A program made the position numbers and the translations under genes. A DNA stretch of 64,000 bases from Streptomyces sp. HUAS 15-9 (lineage in GTDB: Bacteria; Actinomycetota; Actinomycetes; Streptomycetales; Streptomycetaceae), in the NCBI RefSeq assembly GCF_025642155.1, contig NZ_CP106798.1:5704001-5768000 (forward strand). Reading direction: 5' to 3'. The notes under the pieces were generated by a model that was not told the DNA's origin, searched no databases, and was given only the letters and a program-made list of their open reading frames with translations. The first letter of the stretch is position 1. The number at the start of each line of letters is the position of its first letter. Of the stretch, positions 26,095 through 36,227 are shown in pieces.

Positions 26095-29000
26095 GTGAGC
26101 TCCTCTTCCTCCACCAGGCGACTGCCGCACCCCCAGGTGCGGCAGGGGAACCGTGGCGCTTACCGACTGGTCCGTACTCCGCCGGCCGAACAGGGTCCCC
26201 CTCGTCTTGACGTCGCCCAGCGCGCGGTGGTTGACCACCGGTCCGGTCCGCTGCTCGTTCTCGCAGGTCCCGGCACCGGCAAGACCACCACGCTCGTGGA
26301 GTCCGTGGCCGCGCGGATCGCCCGGGGCGGGGACCCCGCGCGGATCCTCGTGCTGACGTTCAGCCGCAAGGCGGCCGTCGAACTCCGCGACCGCATGGCC
26401 CAGCGCCTGGGGGCGGCCAGGGCACCCCGGGCCACCACATTCCACTCGTACTGCTACGCCCTGGTCCGTGCCCACCAGGACAGCGACCTGTTCGTGGAGC
26501 CGCTGCGGCTCCTCTCCGGCCCCGAGCAGGACGTCACCGTTCGTGAGCTGCTCGCGGGCGAGCCCGACCTGGAACGGCTCGGCCTCACGCACGTGCGCTG
26601 GCCGGACGAACTGCGCGCGTGCCTGACCACCCGCGGCTTCGCCGACGAGGTCCGCGCGGTGCTCGCCCGCAGCCGGGAACTGGGCCTGGGCCCCGACGCC
26701 CTGGATGCCTTCGCCCGCCGGATCGGCCGCCCCGACTGGCGGGCCGCCGCCGCGTTCCTTGCCGAGTACCTCGACGTGCTCGACATGCAGGGGGTGCTCG
26801 ACTACGCGGAACTCGTCCACCGTGCGGTGCTGCTGGCCCGCCGCCCCGGGGCCGCGGCCCGGCTCGCCGCGCAGTACGACGCCTTGTACGTCGACGAGTA
26901 CCAGGACACCGACCCGGCCCAGGTGCGCCTGCTGCACGCCCTGGCCGGCGGCGGCCGCACCCTGGTCGCCTTCGGCGACCCCGACCAGTCGATCTACGCG
27001 TTCCGGGGCGCGGACGTGAACGGCATCCTGGACTTCCCGGTGGCCTTCCCGCGCGCGGACGGCCGTCCGGCTCCCGTCGAGGTCCTGCGGACCTCCCGCC
27101 GCTTCGGCGCCGCCCTGCTGGCCGCCACCCGTCTGGTGACCCAGCGCATGCCGCTGACCCGCCTGCCCGCCGACAAGGTACGGGCCCATCGTGAGCTCGT
27201 CCCGGCCCGGGACGGAGGCCGAGTCGAGGCGTACACGTACCCCACGGCCGGTACGGAGCTGGACAACATCGCCGACATCCTCCGCAGGGCGCACCTGGAG
27301 GACGGCGTTCCCTGGGGCGAGATGGCCGTCCTGGTGCGTGCCGGATCCCGCACCATCCCGACGGTCCGCCGCGCCCTCACGGCCGCCGGCGTCCCCCTGG
27401 ACATCGACGGCGACGACCTGGCGCTGCGCCATGAGCCGGCGGTGGCACCGCTGTTGACGGCACTCAGGGCGGTGGCGACGGCGGAGGCGGCCCGGGGCGT
27501 ACGGCCCGTGAAGACCGCCGAGCGGTCCGCAGATCGAGCCGAGCAGTCCACGGATCGATCCGAAGAGGACCCGGCTCCGGACACCTCCTGGCTCACCAGC
27601 GAGACCGCCCTGACCCTGCTCACCTCCCCCCTCGCCGGCATGGATGCGGCCGACCTGCGCCGTCTCGGCCGGGCCCTGCGCGAGGAGGAGCGCGTGGCCG
27701 GCAACCCGCTGCCGCCGCCCTCGGACGAACTGCTCGCACAGGCTCTCGCCGAACCCGAGCGCCTGGTCGCGCATGATCCCGTGTACGCCCGCGGGGCCCA
27801 GCGGCTCGGCGCACTGCTCAGGAAGGCACGGGAGTGCCTCGCGGGCGGCGGCACGGCAGAAGAGGCGCTGTGGGAGCTTTGGCAGGGCACCCCGTGGCCC
27901 ACCCGTCTGGAGCGGGCCGCCCGGCGCGGTGGCGCGGCCGGCCGCAACGCCGACCGTGACCTGGACGCCGTGTGCGCGCTGTTCGCGACCGCCGCGCGCG
28001 CGGAGGAGCGCACGGGCGGCCGGGGCGCTCTGAACTTCCTGGAGCAGATCGAGGCCGAGGACATCGCCGCCGACACGCTCACCCGGCGTGCCGTACGGCC
28101 GGACGCCGTCCGTCTGATGACCGCGCACCGCTCCAAGGGTCTGGAGTGGCGCCTGGTCGTGGTCGCCGGTGTCCAGGAAGGCCTCTGGCCGGACCTGCGC
28201 CGCCGCGGCTCCCTCCTGGAGGCCGACCGCATCGGCCGCGACGGACTCGCCGAACCGCTCACCCCCGGCGCACTGCTCGCCGAGGAGCGCCGCCTCTTCT
28301 ACGTCGCCGCCACACGCGCGCGTGAACGCCTCGTCGTCACCGCGGTGAAGGCGCCCGCGGACGACGGCGACCGGCCCTCCCGTTTCCTGACGGAACTCGG
28401 CGTCGAGCCGCGGGACGTCACCGGCCGCCCCCGCCGCCCGCTGTCCGTGGCCGCGCTCGTCGCCGAGCTGCGCGCCACGACCGTCGACCCGCGCGCTTCC
28501 GCCACCCTCCGCGAGGCCGCCGCCCGCCGGCTCGCCCGGCTCGCGGCGCTCGCCGACGAGGACGGCCGCCCACTGGTCCCGTCGGCCCACCCCTACCGCT
28601 GGTGGGGCATGTTCGAGCCGACCGAGAGCAAGGTGCCGCTGCGCAACCGCGACGAGCCCGTGGTCCTGTCCGGCAGTGCCCTCGACCAGCTCGCCAACAC
28701 GTGCGCCCTCCAGTGGTTCCTGGGCCGCGAGGTGAAGGCCGACGCGCCCGCCACCGCCGCCCAGGGCTTCGGCAACGTCGTACACGTCCTCGCCGACGAG
28801 GTCGCCTCCGGACGCACCCCCGCCGACCTCGCCGTCCTCATGGAGCGCCTGGAGTCGGTGTGGAACGCGCTCGCCTTCGACGCGCCATGGAAATCGGCGC
28901 AGGAGATGGAGCACGCGCGCGCGGCGCTCGAACGCTTCCTGAAGTGGCATGTGCTGGACCGCACCGGGCGCACAGCCGTGGCGAGCGAGCACGACTTCGA

Positions 29001-29460
29001 CGTCACCCTCGAAGCGGGCGACTACGAGGTGCGCATTCGCGGCCAGATGGACCGCGTCGAGACGGACGGCGAGGGACGCGCGTACGTCGTGGACTTCAAG
29101 ACCGGCAAGCAGCCGGTCAGCGCGGCCGAGGTGGCCCGCCATCCGCAGCTCGCCGTCTACCAACTGGCCGTCGGCGCGGGAGCCGTGGACGAGGCCTTCG
29201 GCGGTGTACGTCCCGAACCGGGCGGCGCCGAACTCGTGCAGCTGCGGCAGGGCGCGCCCAGGCGCGACGGCGGCGAGACCCTGCCCAAGGTGCAGGCCCA
29301 GGAGCCGCCGGCGGGGGAATGGGTCGGCGACCTGCTGGCCACCGCCGCCGGAAAGGTCCTCGACGAGCGGTTCACGCCGAGCACCGGCCAGCACTGCGCG
29401 CACTGTGCGTTCCGAGCGTCGTGCAGCGCGCGGCCGGAGGGACGGCACGTGGTCGAGTAG
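26095..29460 (+). CDS. adnA: AdnA-like UvrD-family helicase-nuclease subunit
   Basis: The 1121-residue protein has the superfamily-1A motifs Walker A GPGTGKTTTL (about 58-67), TFSRKAA, VDEYQDTDP (motif II), FGDPDQSIYAFRGAD (III) and MTAHRSKGLEW (V). Its C-terminal RecB-type nuclease has VVDFKTGK and HPQLAVYQL. Cysteines in NTCALQW and the terminal CAHCAFRASC fit the four-Cys Fe-S site of AddB/AdnA nucleases. With AdnB it forms the actinobacterial end-resection motor-nuclease that processes double-strand breaks in place of RecBCD. GTG 26095 is used. AdnB follows 200 bases later on the same strand. Confidence 0.86.
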   Translation: MSSSSSTRRLPHPQVRQGNRGAYRLVRTPPAEQGPPRLDVAQRAVVDHRSGPLLVLAGPGTGKTTTLVESVAARIARGGDPARILVLTFSRKAAVELRDRMAQRLGAARAPRATTFHSYCYALVRAHQDSDLFVEPLRLLSGPEQDVTVRELLAGEPDLERLGLTHVRWPDELRACLTTRGFADEVRAVLARSRELGLGPDALDAFARRIGRPDWRAAAAFLAEYLDVLDMQGVLDYAELVHRAVLLARRPGAAARLAAQYDALYVDEYQDTDPAQVRLLHALAGGGRTLVAFGDPDQSIYAFRGADVNGILDFPVAFPRADGRPAPVEVLRTSRRFGAALLAATRLVTQRMPLTRLPADKVRAHRELVPARDGGRVEAYTYPTAGTELDNIADILRRAHLEDGVPWGEMAVLVRAGSRTIPTVRRALTAAGVPLDIDGDDLALRHEPAVAPLLTALRAVATAEAARGVRPVKTAERSADRAEQSTDRSEEDPAPDTSWLTSETALTLLTSPLAGMDAADLRRLGRALREEERVAGNPLPPPSDELLAQALAEPERLVAHDPVYARGAQRLGALLRKARECLAGGGTAEEALWELWQGTPWPTRLERAARRGGAAGRNADRDLDAVCALFATAARAEERTGGRGALNFLEQIEAEDIAADTLTRRAVRPDAVRLMTAHRSKGLEWRLVVVAGVQEGLWPDLRRRGSLLEADRIGRDGLAEPLTPGALLAEERRLFYVAATRARERLVVTAVKAPADDGDRPSRFLTELGVEPRDVTGRPRRPLSVAALVAELRATTVDPRASATLREAAARRLARLAALADEDGRPLVPSAHPYRWWGMFEPTESKVPLRNRDEPVVLSGSALDQLANTCALQWFLGREVKADAPATAAQGFGNVVHVLADEVASGRTPADLAVLMERLESVWNALAFDAPWKSAQEMEHARAALERFLKWHVLDRTGRTAVASEHDFDVTLEAGDYEVRIRGQMDRVETDGEGRAYVVDFKTGKQPVSAAEVARHPQLAVYQLAVGAGAVDEAFGGVRPEPGGAELVQLRQGAPRRDGGETLPKVQAQEPPAGEWVGDLLATAAGKVLDERFTPSTGQHCAHCAFRASCSARPEGRHVVE

Positions 29461-29660
29461 CGGGCGGCACGCGGACGGAAGGCGGTCGGGCAGCGGGCGT
29501 GACGCGCTCGAGCAGCCGGCCCGACACGGTCGGGCAGCGGGCGTGACGGGGGCGGGCAACAGGCGTGACATATCGCACCAACCGCGCCGACCTGCGGTTC
29601 TCGTCGCCTCGGCGGGCCATCGGACATCTGTTGTCAGTGCCCGCCGATAGCCTTCCCGAC

Positions 29661-32600
29661 ATGCCCGCCCGTATCACCGACCCCGAGCAGCTCAAGGAGC
29701 TCCTCGGCATCCCGTTCACCCCGGAGCAGACGGCCTGCATCATCGCTCCGCCCGCCCCGCAGGTGATCGTGGCCGGAGCCGGATCGGGCAAGACCACGGT
29801 GATGGCGGCACGGGTGGTGTGGCTGGTCGGCACCGGACAGGTCGCCCCCGAGCAGGTCCTCGGCCTGACCTTCACCAACAAGGCCGCCGGTGAACTCGCC
29901 GACCGCGTCCGCAAGGCACTGGTCAAGGCCGGCGTCACCGACCCCGACGTCATCGACCCGGACAACCCGCCCGGCGAGCCGGTGATCTCCACGTACCACG
30001 CCTTCGCGGGCCGCCTCCTGACCGACCACGGCCTGCGGCTCGGACTGGAGCCCACGTCCCGGCTGCTCGCCGACGCCACCCGCTACCAACTCGCCGCACG
30101 CGTACTGCGCGAGGCCCCCGGCCCCTACCCGGCGCTGACCCGCTCCTTCGCCGACCTGGTCAGCGATCTGCTCGCCCTCGACTCCGAACTCGCCGAGCAC
30201 CTCGTACGCCCCGAGGACCTGCGCGCGTGGGACGCCGATCTGCTGGTCAGCCTGGAGGGCGCCAGGCTGACCAACGCCGACCTGCGCAAGGTCCCCGAGA
30301 CAGCCGCCGCCCGCCGCGAACTCGTCGAACTCGTCGTGTGCTACCGAGCCGCCAAACGCGAGCGCGACCTGCTCGACTTCGGCGACCAGATCGCCCTGTC
30401 CGCAGCCCTCGCCCGGATCCCCGAGGTGGGCCGCGTGCTGCGCGACGAGTTCCGCGTGGTGCTCCTCGACGAGTACCAGGACACCTCGGTGGCCCAGCGC
30501 GTGCTGCTGGCGGGCCTCTTCGGCGAGGGCACGGGCCACCCGGTGACCGCCGTCGGCGACCCCTGCCAGGCGATCTACGGCTGGCGCGGCGCCTCCGTGG
30601 CCAACCTCGACGACTTCCCCGAGCACTTCGCCGACGCCGAGGGTCGGCCTGCCACCCGCCAGGCACTGAGCGAGAACCGCCGCAGCGGCGGCCGCCTCCT
30701 CGACCTCGCCAACGGCCTCGCCGAGCCGCTGCGCGCCATGCACGCGGGCGTGGAGGCCCTCCGCCCGGCCCCCGGCGCCGAGCGCGACGGCACGGTCCGC
30801 TGCGCCCTGCTGCCCACCCACGCCGAGGAGATCGGCTGGATCGCCGACGCCATCGCCCACCTCGTGCACACCGGCAAGGCGCCCGGCGAGATCGCCGTCC
30901 TGTGCCGTACGGCCACCGACTTCGCCGAGATCCAGGGCGCGCTCGTGGCCCGCGACATCCCCGTCGAGGTCGTCGGCCTCTCCGGGCTGCTGCACCTGCC
31001 CGAGGTCGCCGACCTGGTCGCCGTCTGCGAGGTCCTCCAGGACCCCGGCGCCAATGCCTCCCTGGTCCGTCTGCTGACCGGCCCGCGCTGGCGCATCGGC
31101 CCCCGCGACCTCGCCCTCCTCGGGCGGCGCGCCCGGCTTCTCGTGGCCCACGCGCGCGTGGGCGCGGACGACGACCCGCACCGCCGGCTCGCCGAGGCCG
31201 TCGAGGGCGTCGACCCGTCCGAGGTGATCTCGCTCGCGGACGCCCTCGACACGTTCCTGGAGACACCCCTGAACGGCGCCGACACCGAGGGGGACGACGA
31301 CGGGCTGCCCTTCTCTCCGGACGCACGCGTGCGCTTCGCCCGCCTGGCCACCGAACTGCGCGAACTGCGCCGCTCGCTGGCCGACCCGCTGATGGACGTC
31401 CTGCACCGCGTCCTCGCCGTCACCGGCCTGGAGGTGGAGCTGTCGGCGTCACCGCACGCGCTCGCCGCCCGCCGCCGCGAGACCCTGTCGAACTTCCTGG
31501 ACATCGCCGCGTCCTTCGCCGCGAGCGACGGCGAGGCCACCCTCCTGGCCTTCCTCGGCTTCCTGCGCACCGCCGCCCAGTACGAGAAGGGCCTCGACAA
31601 CGCCCTCCCCGGCGGGGAGAACACCGTCAAGGTGCTCACCGCGCACAAGTCCAAGGGCCTGGAGTGGGACGTCGTCGCCGTGCCCGGCCTCGTCACCGGA
31701 ACGTTCCCCAGCACACAGGGCCGCGAGAAGTGGACCTCCCAGGCCAAGGTGCTGCCGCACGCGCTGCGCGGCGACGCCGACACACTGCCCGAGATCGAGG
31801 CCTGGAACTCCCGGGGGATGAAGGTCTTCCACGAGGCGATGAAGGAACACCAGCACACCGAGGAACTCCGCCTCGGCTACGTCACCTTCACCCGCCCCCG
31901 TTCCCTGCTCCTCGGCTCCGGCCACTGGTGGGGCCCCTCCCAGAAGAAGCCCCGCGGCCCCTCCGACTTCCTGCTCGCCCTGCACGACCACTGCGCCGCC
32001 GGGTACGGCGAGATCGAGTCCTGGGCCGACGAGCCCGCGGAGGACGAGGAGAACCCGGCCCTGCACCGGGCGACGGCAGACCAGGCATGGCCGCTGCCCC
32101 TGGACGCCGCCGCGATGGCCCGCCGCCGCGCGGCCGCCGAGACCGTACTCGCCCACCTGGAAGACCTCGCCACCCACCAGGACACCCACCCGGCGGCCAC
32201 CCACGACCCCGACACCTACGACGACCCGGACTGGCCCCCGGCACCGGACGAAGAGGCACCCTACGAGGACCCGTTCCTCGAGGAGGACGCCGACGACTGG
32301 GAGTCCTGGACCACGGACCGCCCCGTCGTCCCGCACCAGGCCGGCCCGAGCGAGCGGCGGTCGGCCGTTCGCCTCCCGGAGCCGGAGCCGGAGCGAGAGC
32401 CGGAGCGAGAGCCGGAGTCGCGGCGGGAGCGTGACCAGCGTGACCCGGAGCACACGCCCTTCACCCCCGAGGAGGCCCGCGCCATCGCCTCCTGGGACCG
32501 CGACCTCGACGCGCTCACCGGAGAGCTCCTGCGCGCCCGCCGCAGCGTCACGGACGTCGTCCTGCCGACCACACTGACCGCGACCCAGCTGCTGCGCCTG

Positions 32601-33176
32601 GCCGAGGACCCGGACGGTCTCGCGCAGGAACTCGCGCGCCCCATGCCGCGCCCCCCACAACCCGCCGCGCGTCGAGGCACCCGATTCCACGCATGGGTGG
32701 AGGCCCGGTTCGAAGAACTGACGCTGCCCATGCTGGAGCCCGAGGACCTGCCCGGCAGCGAGGCCGAGATCGCCGACGAACACGACCTCGCAGCGCTCAA
32801 GGACGCCTTCGAACGCACCGAGTACGCCCACCGCACACCCCACCGCGTCGAGGCCCCCTTCCAGCTCGCCCTCGCGGGCCGCGTCGTACGGGGCCGTATC
32901 GACGCCGTCTACAAGAACGCCGACGGGAACGGTGTGACGTACGAGATCGTCGACTGGAAGACCAGCCGCGGCCGCGCCGCCGACCCGCTGCAGCTCGCGG
33001 TCTACCGGCTCGCGTGGGCCGAGCAGCAGGGCGTACCAGTGGAATCGGTCACGGCCGCCTTTGTGTTCGTCCGCACCGGAGAGGTCGTACGGCCGGCCGG
33101 CCTGCCGGACCGGGCGGCCCTCGAGCGGCTGCTTCTGGGGGAGCCGGAGTGGCACGCGGGCGAACCCCGAGTGTGA
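29661..33176 (+). CDS. adnB: AdnB-like UvrD-family helicase-nuclease subunit
   Basis: The 1171-residue protein begins with FTPEQTACIIAPPAPQVIVA and Walker A GAGSGKTTV (about 39-47), then LTFTNKAAGEL, LLDEYQDTSV, VGDPCQAIYGWRGAS and LTAHKSKGLEWD. A very acidic Glu/Pro/Arg segment near residues 830-940 joins the motor to a C-terminal nuclease with TRFHAWVE, EIVDWKTSRG and DPLQLAVYRL. AdnB provides the main translocation motor of AdnAB in mycobacteria. ATG 29661 gives the family N-terminus; GTG 29637 is in frame. The pair with AdnA supports the assignment. Confidence 0.87.
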   Translation: MPARITDPEQLKELLGIPFTPEQTACIIAPPAPQVIVAGAGSGKTTVMAARVVWLVGTGQVAPEQVLGLTFTNKAAGELADRVRKALVKAGVTDPDVIDPDNPPGEPVISTYHAFAGRLLTDHGLRLGLEPTSRLLADATRYQLAARVLREAPGPYPALTRSFADLVSDLLALDSELAEHLVRPEDLRAWDADLLVSLEGARLTNADLRKVPETAAARRELVELVVCYRAAKRERDLLDFGDQIALSAALARIPEVGRVLRDEFRVVLLDEYQDTSVAQRVLLAGLFGEGTGHPVTAVGDPCQAIYGWRGASVANLDDFPEHFADAEGRPATRQALSENRRSGGRLLDLANGLAEPLRAMHAGVEALRPAPGAERDGTVRCALLPTHAEEIGWIADAIAHLVHTGKAPGEIAVLCRTATDFAEIQGALVARDIPVEVVGLSGLLHLPEVADLVAVCEVLQDPGANASLVRLLTGPRWRIGPRDLALLGRRARLLVAHARVGADDDPHRRLAEAVEGVDPSEVISLADALDTFLETPLNGADTEGDDDGLPFSPDARVRFARLATELRELRRSLADPLMDVLHRVLAVTGLEVELSASPHALAARRRETLSNFLDIAASFAASDGEATLLAFLGFLRTAAQYEKGLDNALPGGENTVKVLTAHKSKGLEWDVVAVPGLVTGTFPSTQGREKWTSQAKVLPHALRGDADTLPEIEAWNSRGMKVFHEAMKEHQHTEELRLGYVTFTRPRSLLLGSGHWWGPSQKKPRGPSDFLLALHDHCAAGYGEIESWADEPAEDEENPALHRATADQAWPLPLDAAAMARRRAAAETVLAHLEDLATHQDTHPAATHDPDTYDDPDWPPAPDEEAPYEDPFLEEDADDWESWTTDRPVVPHQAGPSERRSAVRLPEPEPEREPEREPESRRERDQRDPEHTPFTPEEARAIASWDRDLDALTGELLRARRSVTDVVLPTTLTATQLLRLAEDPDGLAQELARPMPRPPQPAARRGTRFHAWVEARFEELTLPMLEPEDLPGSEAEIADEHDLAALKDAFERTEYAHRTPHRVEAPFQLALAGRVVRGRIDAVYKNADGNGVTYEIVDWKTSRGRAADPLQLAVYRLAWAEQQGVPVESVTAAFVFVRTGEVVRPAGLPDRAALERLLLGEPEWHAGEPRV

Positions 33177-33223
33177 CGAACAGCCCGATCAGTATGTCCG
33201 CACGGGCCGATAGGCTCGTGGAC

Positions 33224-34627
33224 ATGAGCCAGACCCCGGACAGCGCCGTCCGTACGTACATCGAGCAGCACCGCGCCGCCTTCCTCGACGACCTCGCCGC
33301 ATGGCTGCGCATCCCCTCCGTGTCGGCCCAGCCCGACCACGCTCCCGATGTCCGGCGCAGCGCCGACTGGCTCACCGCCAAGCTCAAGGAGACCGGCTTC
33401 CCGGCCGTCGAGGTCTGGGAGACGCCGGGCGCCCCGGCCGTCTTCGCCGAGTGGCCCGCAGACGACCGCGAGGCTCCGACGGTCCTCGTCTACGGCCACC
33501 ACGACGTGCAGCCCGCCGCTCGTGAGGACGGCTGGGACAGCGAGCCCTTCGAGCCCGTCGTCCGTGGCAACCGTCTCTACGCGCGCGGGGCGGCCGACGA
33601 CAAGGGCCAGGTGTTCTTTCACACACTCGGCGTCCGTGCCCACCTCGCCGCCACCGGCGCTGCCGCCCCGGCCGTCAACCTGAAGCTCCTGATCGAGGGC
33701 GAGGAGGAATCCGGCTCCCCGCACTTCCGGGCCCTCGTCGAGGAGCACGCCGGACGGCTCGCCGCCGACGCCGTGATCGTCTCCGACACCGGCATGTGGT
33801 CCGAGGACACCCCGACGGTGTGCACCGGCATGCGCGGCCTCGCCGAGTGCGAGATCCAGCTGTACGGCCCCGAGCAGGACATCCACTCGGGCTCCTTCGG
33901 CGGTGCCGTGCCCAACCCCGCGACCGCGGCCGCCCGCCTCGTCGCGGCCCTGCACGACGAGCACGCGCGCGTGGCGGTCCCCGGCTTCTACGACGGCATC
34001 GTCGAGCTGACCGACCGCGAGCGCGAACTCTTCGCCGAACTGCCCTTCGACGAGCGGCAGTGGCTGCGCACCGCCAAGTCCCACGCCGCCCACGGCGAGG
34101 CCGGACACACCACCCTGGAACGCATCTGGGCCCGCCCCACCGCCGAGGTCAACGGCATCGGCGGCGGCTACCAGGGCCCCGGCAGCAAGACGATCATCCC
34201 CTCCTCGGCCATGGTGAAGCTCTCCTTCCGGCTGGTCGCGGGCCAGGACCCCGACCACATCGAGAAGGCCGTCCGCGCCTGGGCCGCCGATCAGGTTCCT
34301 GCCGGGATCCGCCTCGAGATCACCTTCGGCTCGGCCACGCGCCCGTGCCTGACCCCGCTCGACCACCCCGCCCTGCGGTCGGTGGCCCGCGCCATGGGCC
34401 GCGCCTTCGAGGGGCCGGTCCGCTTCACCCGCGAGGGCGGCTCCGGGCCCGCCGCCGACCTGCAGGAGGTCCTCGGCGCGCCCGTCCTGTTCCTGGGCAT
34501 CTCCGTCCCCTCCGACGGCTGGCACGCCCCGAACGAGAAGGTCGAGCTCGACCTCCTCCTCAAGGGTGTCGAGACCTCCGCTTATCTGTGGGGCGACCTC
34601 GCGGAGAACTGGCGCCATGCACCCTGA
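33224..34627 (+). CDS. M20 family dipeptidase
   Basis: The 467-residue protein has the M20 zinc-peptidase order: LVYGHHDVQPA (His92/His93, Asp94) with the next metal ligand in ARGAADDKGQ, the EGEEESGS general-base motif near 165, SDTGMW, and the C-terminal DGWHAPNEKVE histidine. A dimerisation lid lies in the middle. Such enzymes cleave dipeptides (carnosinase/CNDP-like) in the cytosol using two zinc ions. ATG 33224 is chosen because the family N-terminus begins there; GTG 33218 is possible. It sits 47 bases after adnB on the same strand but is functionally unrelated. Confidence 0.9.
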   Translation: MSQTPDSAVRTYIEQHRAAFLDDLAAWLRIPSVSAQPDHAPDVRRSADWLTAKLKETGFPAVEVWETPGAPAVFAEWPADDREAPTVLVYGHHDVQPAAREDGWDSEPFEPVVRGNRLYARGAADDKGQVFFHTLGVRAHLAATGAAAPAVNLKLLIEGEEESGSPHFRALVEEHAGRLAADAVIVSDTGMWSEDTPTVCTGMRGLAECEIQLYGPEQDIHSGSFGGAVPNPATAAARLVAALHDEHARVAVPGFYDGIVELTDRERELFAELPFDERQWLRTAKSHAAHGEAGHTTLERIWARPTAEVNGIGGGYQGPGSKTIIPSSAMVKLSFRLVAGQDPDHIEKAVRAWAADQVPAGIRLEITFGSATRPCLTPLDHPALRSVARAMGRAFEGPVRFTREGGSGPAADLQEVLGAPVLFLGISVPSDGWHAPNEKVELDLLLKGVETSAYLWGDLAENWRHAP

Positions 34628-34783
34628 CCGGCCCGCGCCGCACGGAGCGGTACCGCGCGCGGGGCACACTGGAGGGACCGCCCCGCCCGTCCCGCCCGCA
34701 CCCGGCCCAGTCCCCTCATGCCCTTCGTCCCGCTGAACCGCCCGCCGAACCAAACCGTTCCACTGGGGGAGTTGGAAGCACCC

Positions 34784-35728
34784 GTGACCACCTGGACCGA
34801 CCACACCGCCGACCGACCCATCTCGCTCACCGCCCCGAGCGGCATCGACCGCGCCGCCCACCACCGGCTCGACGAGGCCTGGCTCGCGGCGGCGTGGAGC
34901 CACCCCACGACCCGCTGCTTCGTGGTCTCCGGCGGCCAGGTCCTCGTCGACGAGACGGCGGACGGCCGGACCGAACTCATGATGACCCCCTCCTTCGAGG
35001 CCCCCCTCACCGAGGCGCACCGCTACTTCCTGGGCACCGACGAGGACGGCATCAGCTACTTCGCGCTCCAGAAGGACGCCCTGCCCGGCCGTATCGACCA
35101 GTCCGCCCGCCCGGCGGGTCTGCGCGAGGCCGGTCTGCTGCTCTCGCCGCGGGACGCGGGCCTCATGGTGCACGCGGTCGGCCTGGAGAACTGGCAGCGC
35201 ACCCACCGCTTCTGCTCCCGCTGCGGCGAGCGCACCGTCATCGCCGCGGCCGGCCACATCCGTCGCTGCCCGGCCTGCGGCGCCGAGCACTACCCGCGCA
35301 CCGACCCCGCCGTGATCATGGCCGTCACCGACGAGGACGACCGCATTCTGCTCGGCCGGCAGGTCCACTGGCCCGAGGGCCGCTTCTCGACGCTCGCCGG
35401 CTTCGTCGAACCCGGAGAGTCCATCGAGCAGACGGTGCGCCGGGAGGTCTTCGAGGAGGCCGGCATCACCGTCGGCCAGGTCGAGTACGTCGCCAGCCAG
35501 CCCTGGCCGTTCCCGTCCAGCCTCATGCTCGGCTTCCTGGCCCGCGCCACCTCGACCGATGTCAATGTCGACGGCGACGAGATCCACGAGGCCCGCTGGT
35601 TCTCCCGCGAGGAACTGCACACCGCGTTCGAGTCGGGCGAGGTGCTGCCCCCGTACGGCATCTCGATCGCGGCCCGCCTGATCGAGCTCTGGTACGGCAA
35701 GCCGCTGCCGACGCGGAGCTCCTTCTGA
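34784..35728 (+). CDS. nudC: NAD(+) diphosphatase NudC
   Basis: The 314-residue protein has an N-terminal NudC domain, a zinc ribbon CSRCGER...CPACGAE, and a Nudix box (GFVEPGESIEQTVRREVFEE). It is followed by the NudC-specific SQPWPFPSS that recognises NAD(H). It hydrolyses NADH to NMNH and AMP and removes NAD caps from RNA. GTG 34784, with GGGGGAG and GGAAG upstream, is preferred to ATG 34718, which lacks a ribosome binding site. It is followed by a strong bidirectional terminator. Confidence 0.92.
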   Translation: MTTWTDHTADRPISLTAPSGIDRAAHHRLDEAWLAAAWSHPTTRCFVVSGGQVLVDETADGRTELMMTPSFEAPLTEAHRYFLGTDEDGISYFALQKDALPGRIDQSARPAGLREAGLLLSPRDAGLMVHAVGLENWQRTHRFCSRCGERTVIAAAGHIRRCPACGAEHYPRTDPAVIMAVTDEDDRILLGRQVHWPEGRFSTLAGFVEPGESIEQTVRREVFEEAGITVGQVEYVASQPWPFPSSLMLGFLARATSTDVNVDGDEIHEARWFSREELHTAFESGEVLPPYGISIAARLIELWYGKPLPTRSSF

Positions 35729-35740
35729 CGAGATCCACGA

Positions 35741-35778
35741 AGAAGGCGGCTCCCGAGACATCTCGGGAGCCGCCTTCT
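35741..35778. terminator. Bidirectional hairpin terminator between nudC and the mycoredoxin gene
   Basis: Two perfect 18-base arms (35741-35758, 35761-35778) are separated by two bases, one of the strongest inverted repeats in the window. It serves the convergent nudC and mycoredoxin genes. Confidence 0.88.
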
Positions 35779-35803
35779 CGCAACAGCCTGGGGCGTGCAG
35801 TCG

Positions 35804-36046
35804 TCACACGCCGATCTTCTGCTTCACCTGCGCGAGCGAGGGGTTCGTCAACGTCGAACCGTCGGCGAAGCGCACCGTCGGGACCGTCTGGTTTCCGCCA
35901 TTCGCCTTCTCCACGAACGCCGCGGACTCCGGGTCCTGCTCGATGTTGATCTCGGTGTACGCGATGCCCTCGCGGTCCAGCTGGCTCTTCAGCCGGCGGC
36001 AGTAGCCGCACCACGTGGTGCTGTACATCGTCACAGTGCCCTGCAT
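35804..36046 (-). CDS. mrx1: Mycoredoxin (glutaredoxin-like protein)
   Basis: The 80-residue protein has a thioredoxin fold with the mycoredoxin motif TWCGYC (Cys13, Cys16), the cis-proline region QTVPTVRF and DGSTLTNPSLAQV at the C-terminus. Mycoredoxins reduce mycothiol mixed disulfides in actinobacteria, doing the job glutaredoxin does with glutathione. ATG 36046 fits the family N-terminus. It is divergent from uvrD2, with 181 bases between them. Confidence 0.9.
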   Translation of the reverse strand: MQGTVTMYSTTWCGYCRRLKSQLDREGIAYTEINIEQDPESAAFVEKANGGNQTVPTVRFADGSTLTNPSLAQVKQKIGV

Positions 36047-36227
36047 CTCGCTCGCGCTCCTCTGGCAACTCGGGGAAGGTCGTCCAGCACAGGAACGTAC
36101 GCGAACCGGCCGCCATTCCCGCCGGGGGTATGTGCCGCACGTGACGCCTGCCGCATTAGTACGACTGCAGGGGTCTCCCTGTGGACAACCGGCACAGCCG
36201 TCTCCGGCGACCTGGCAGCATGGCCAT

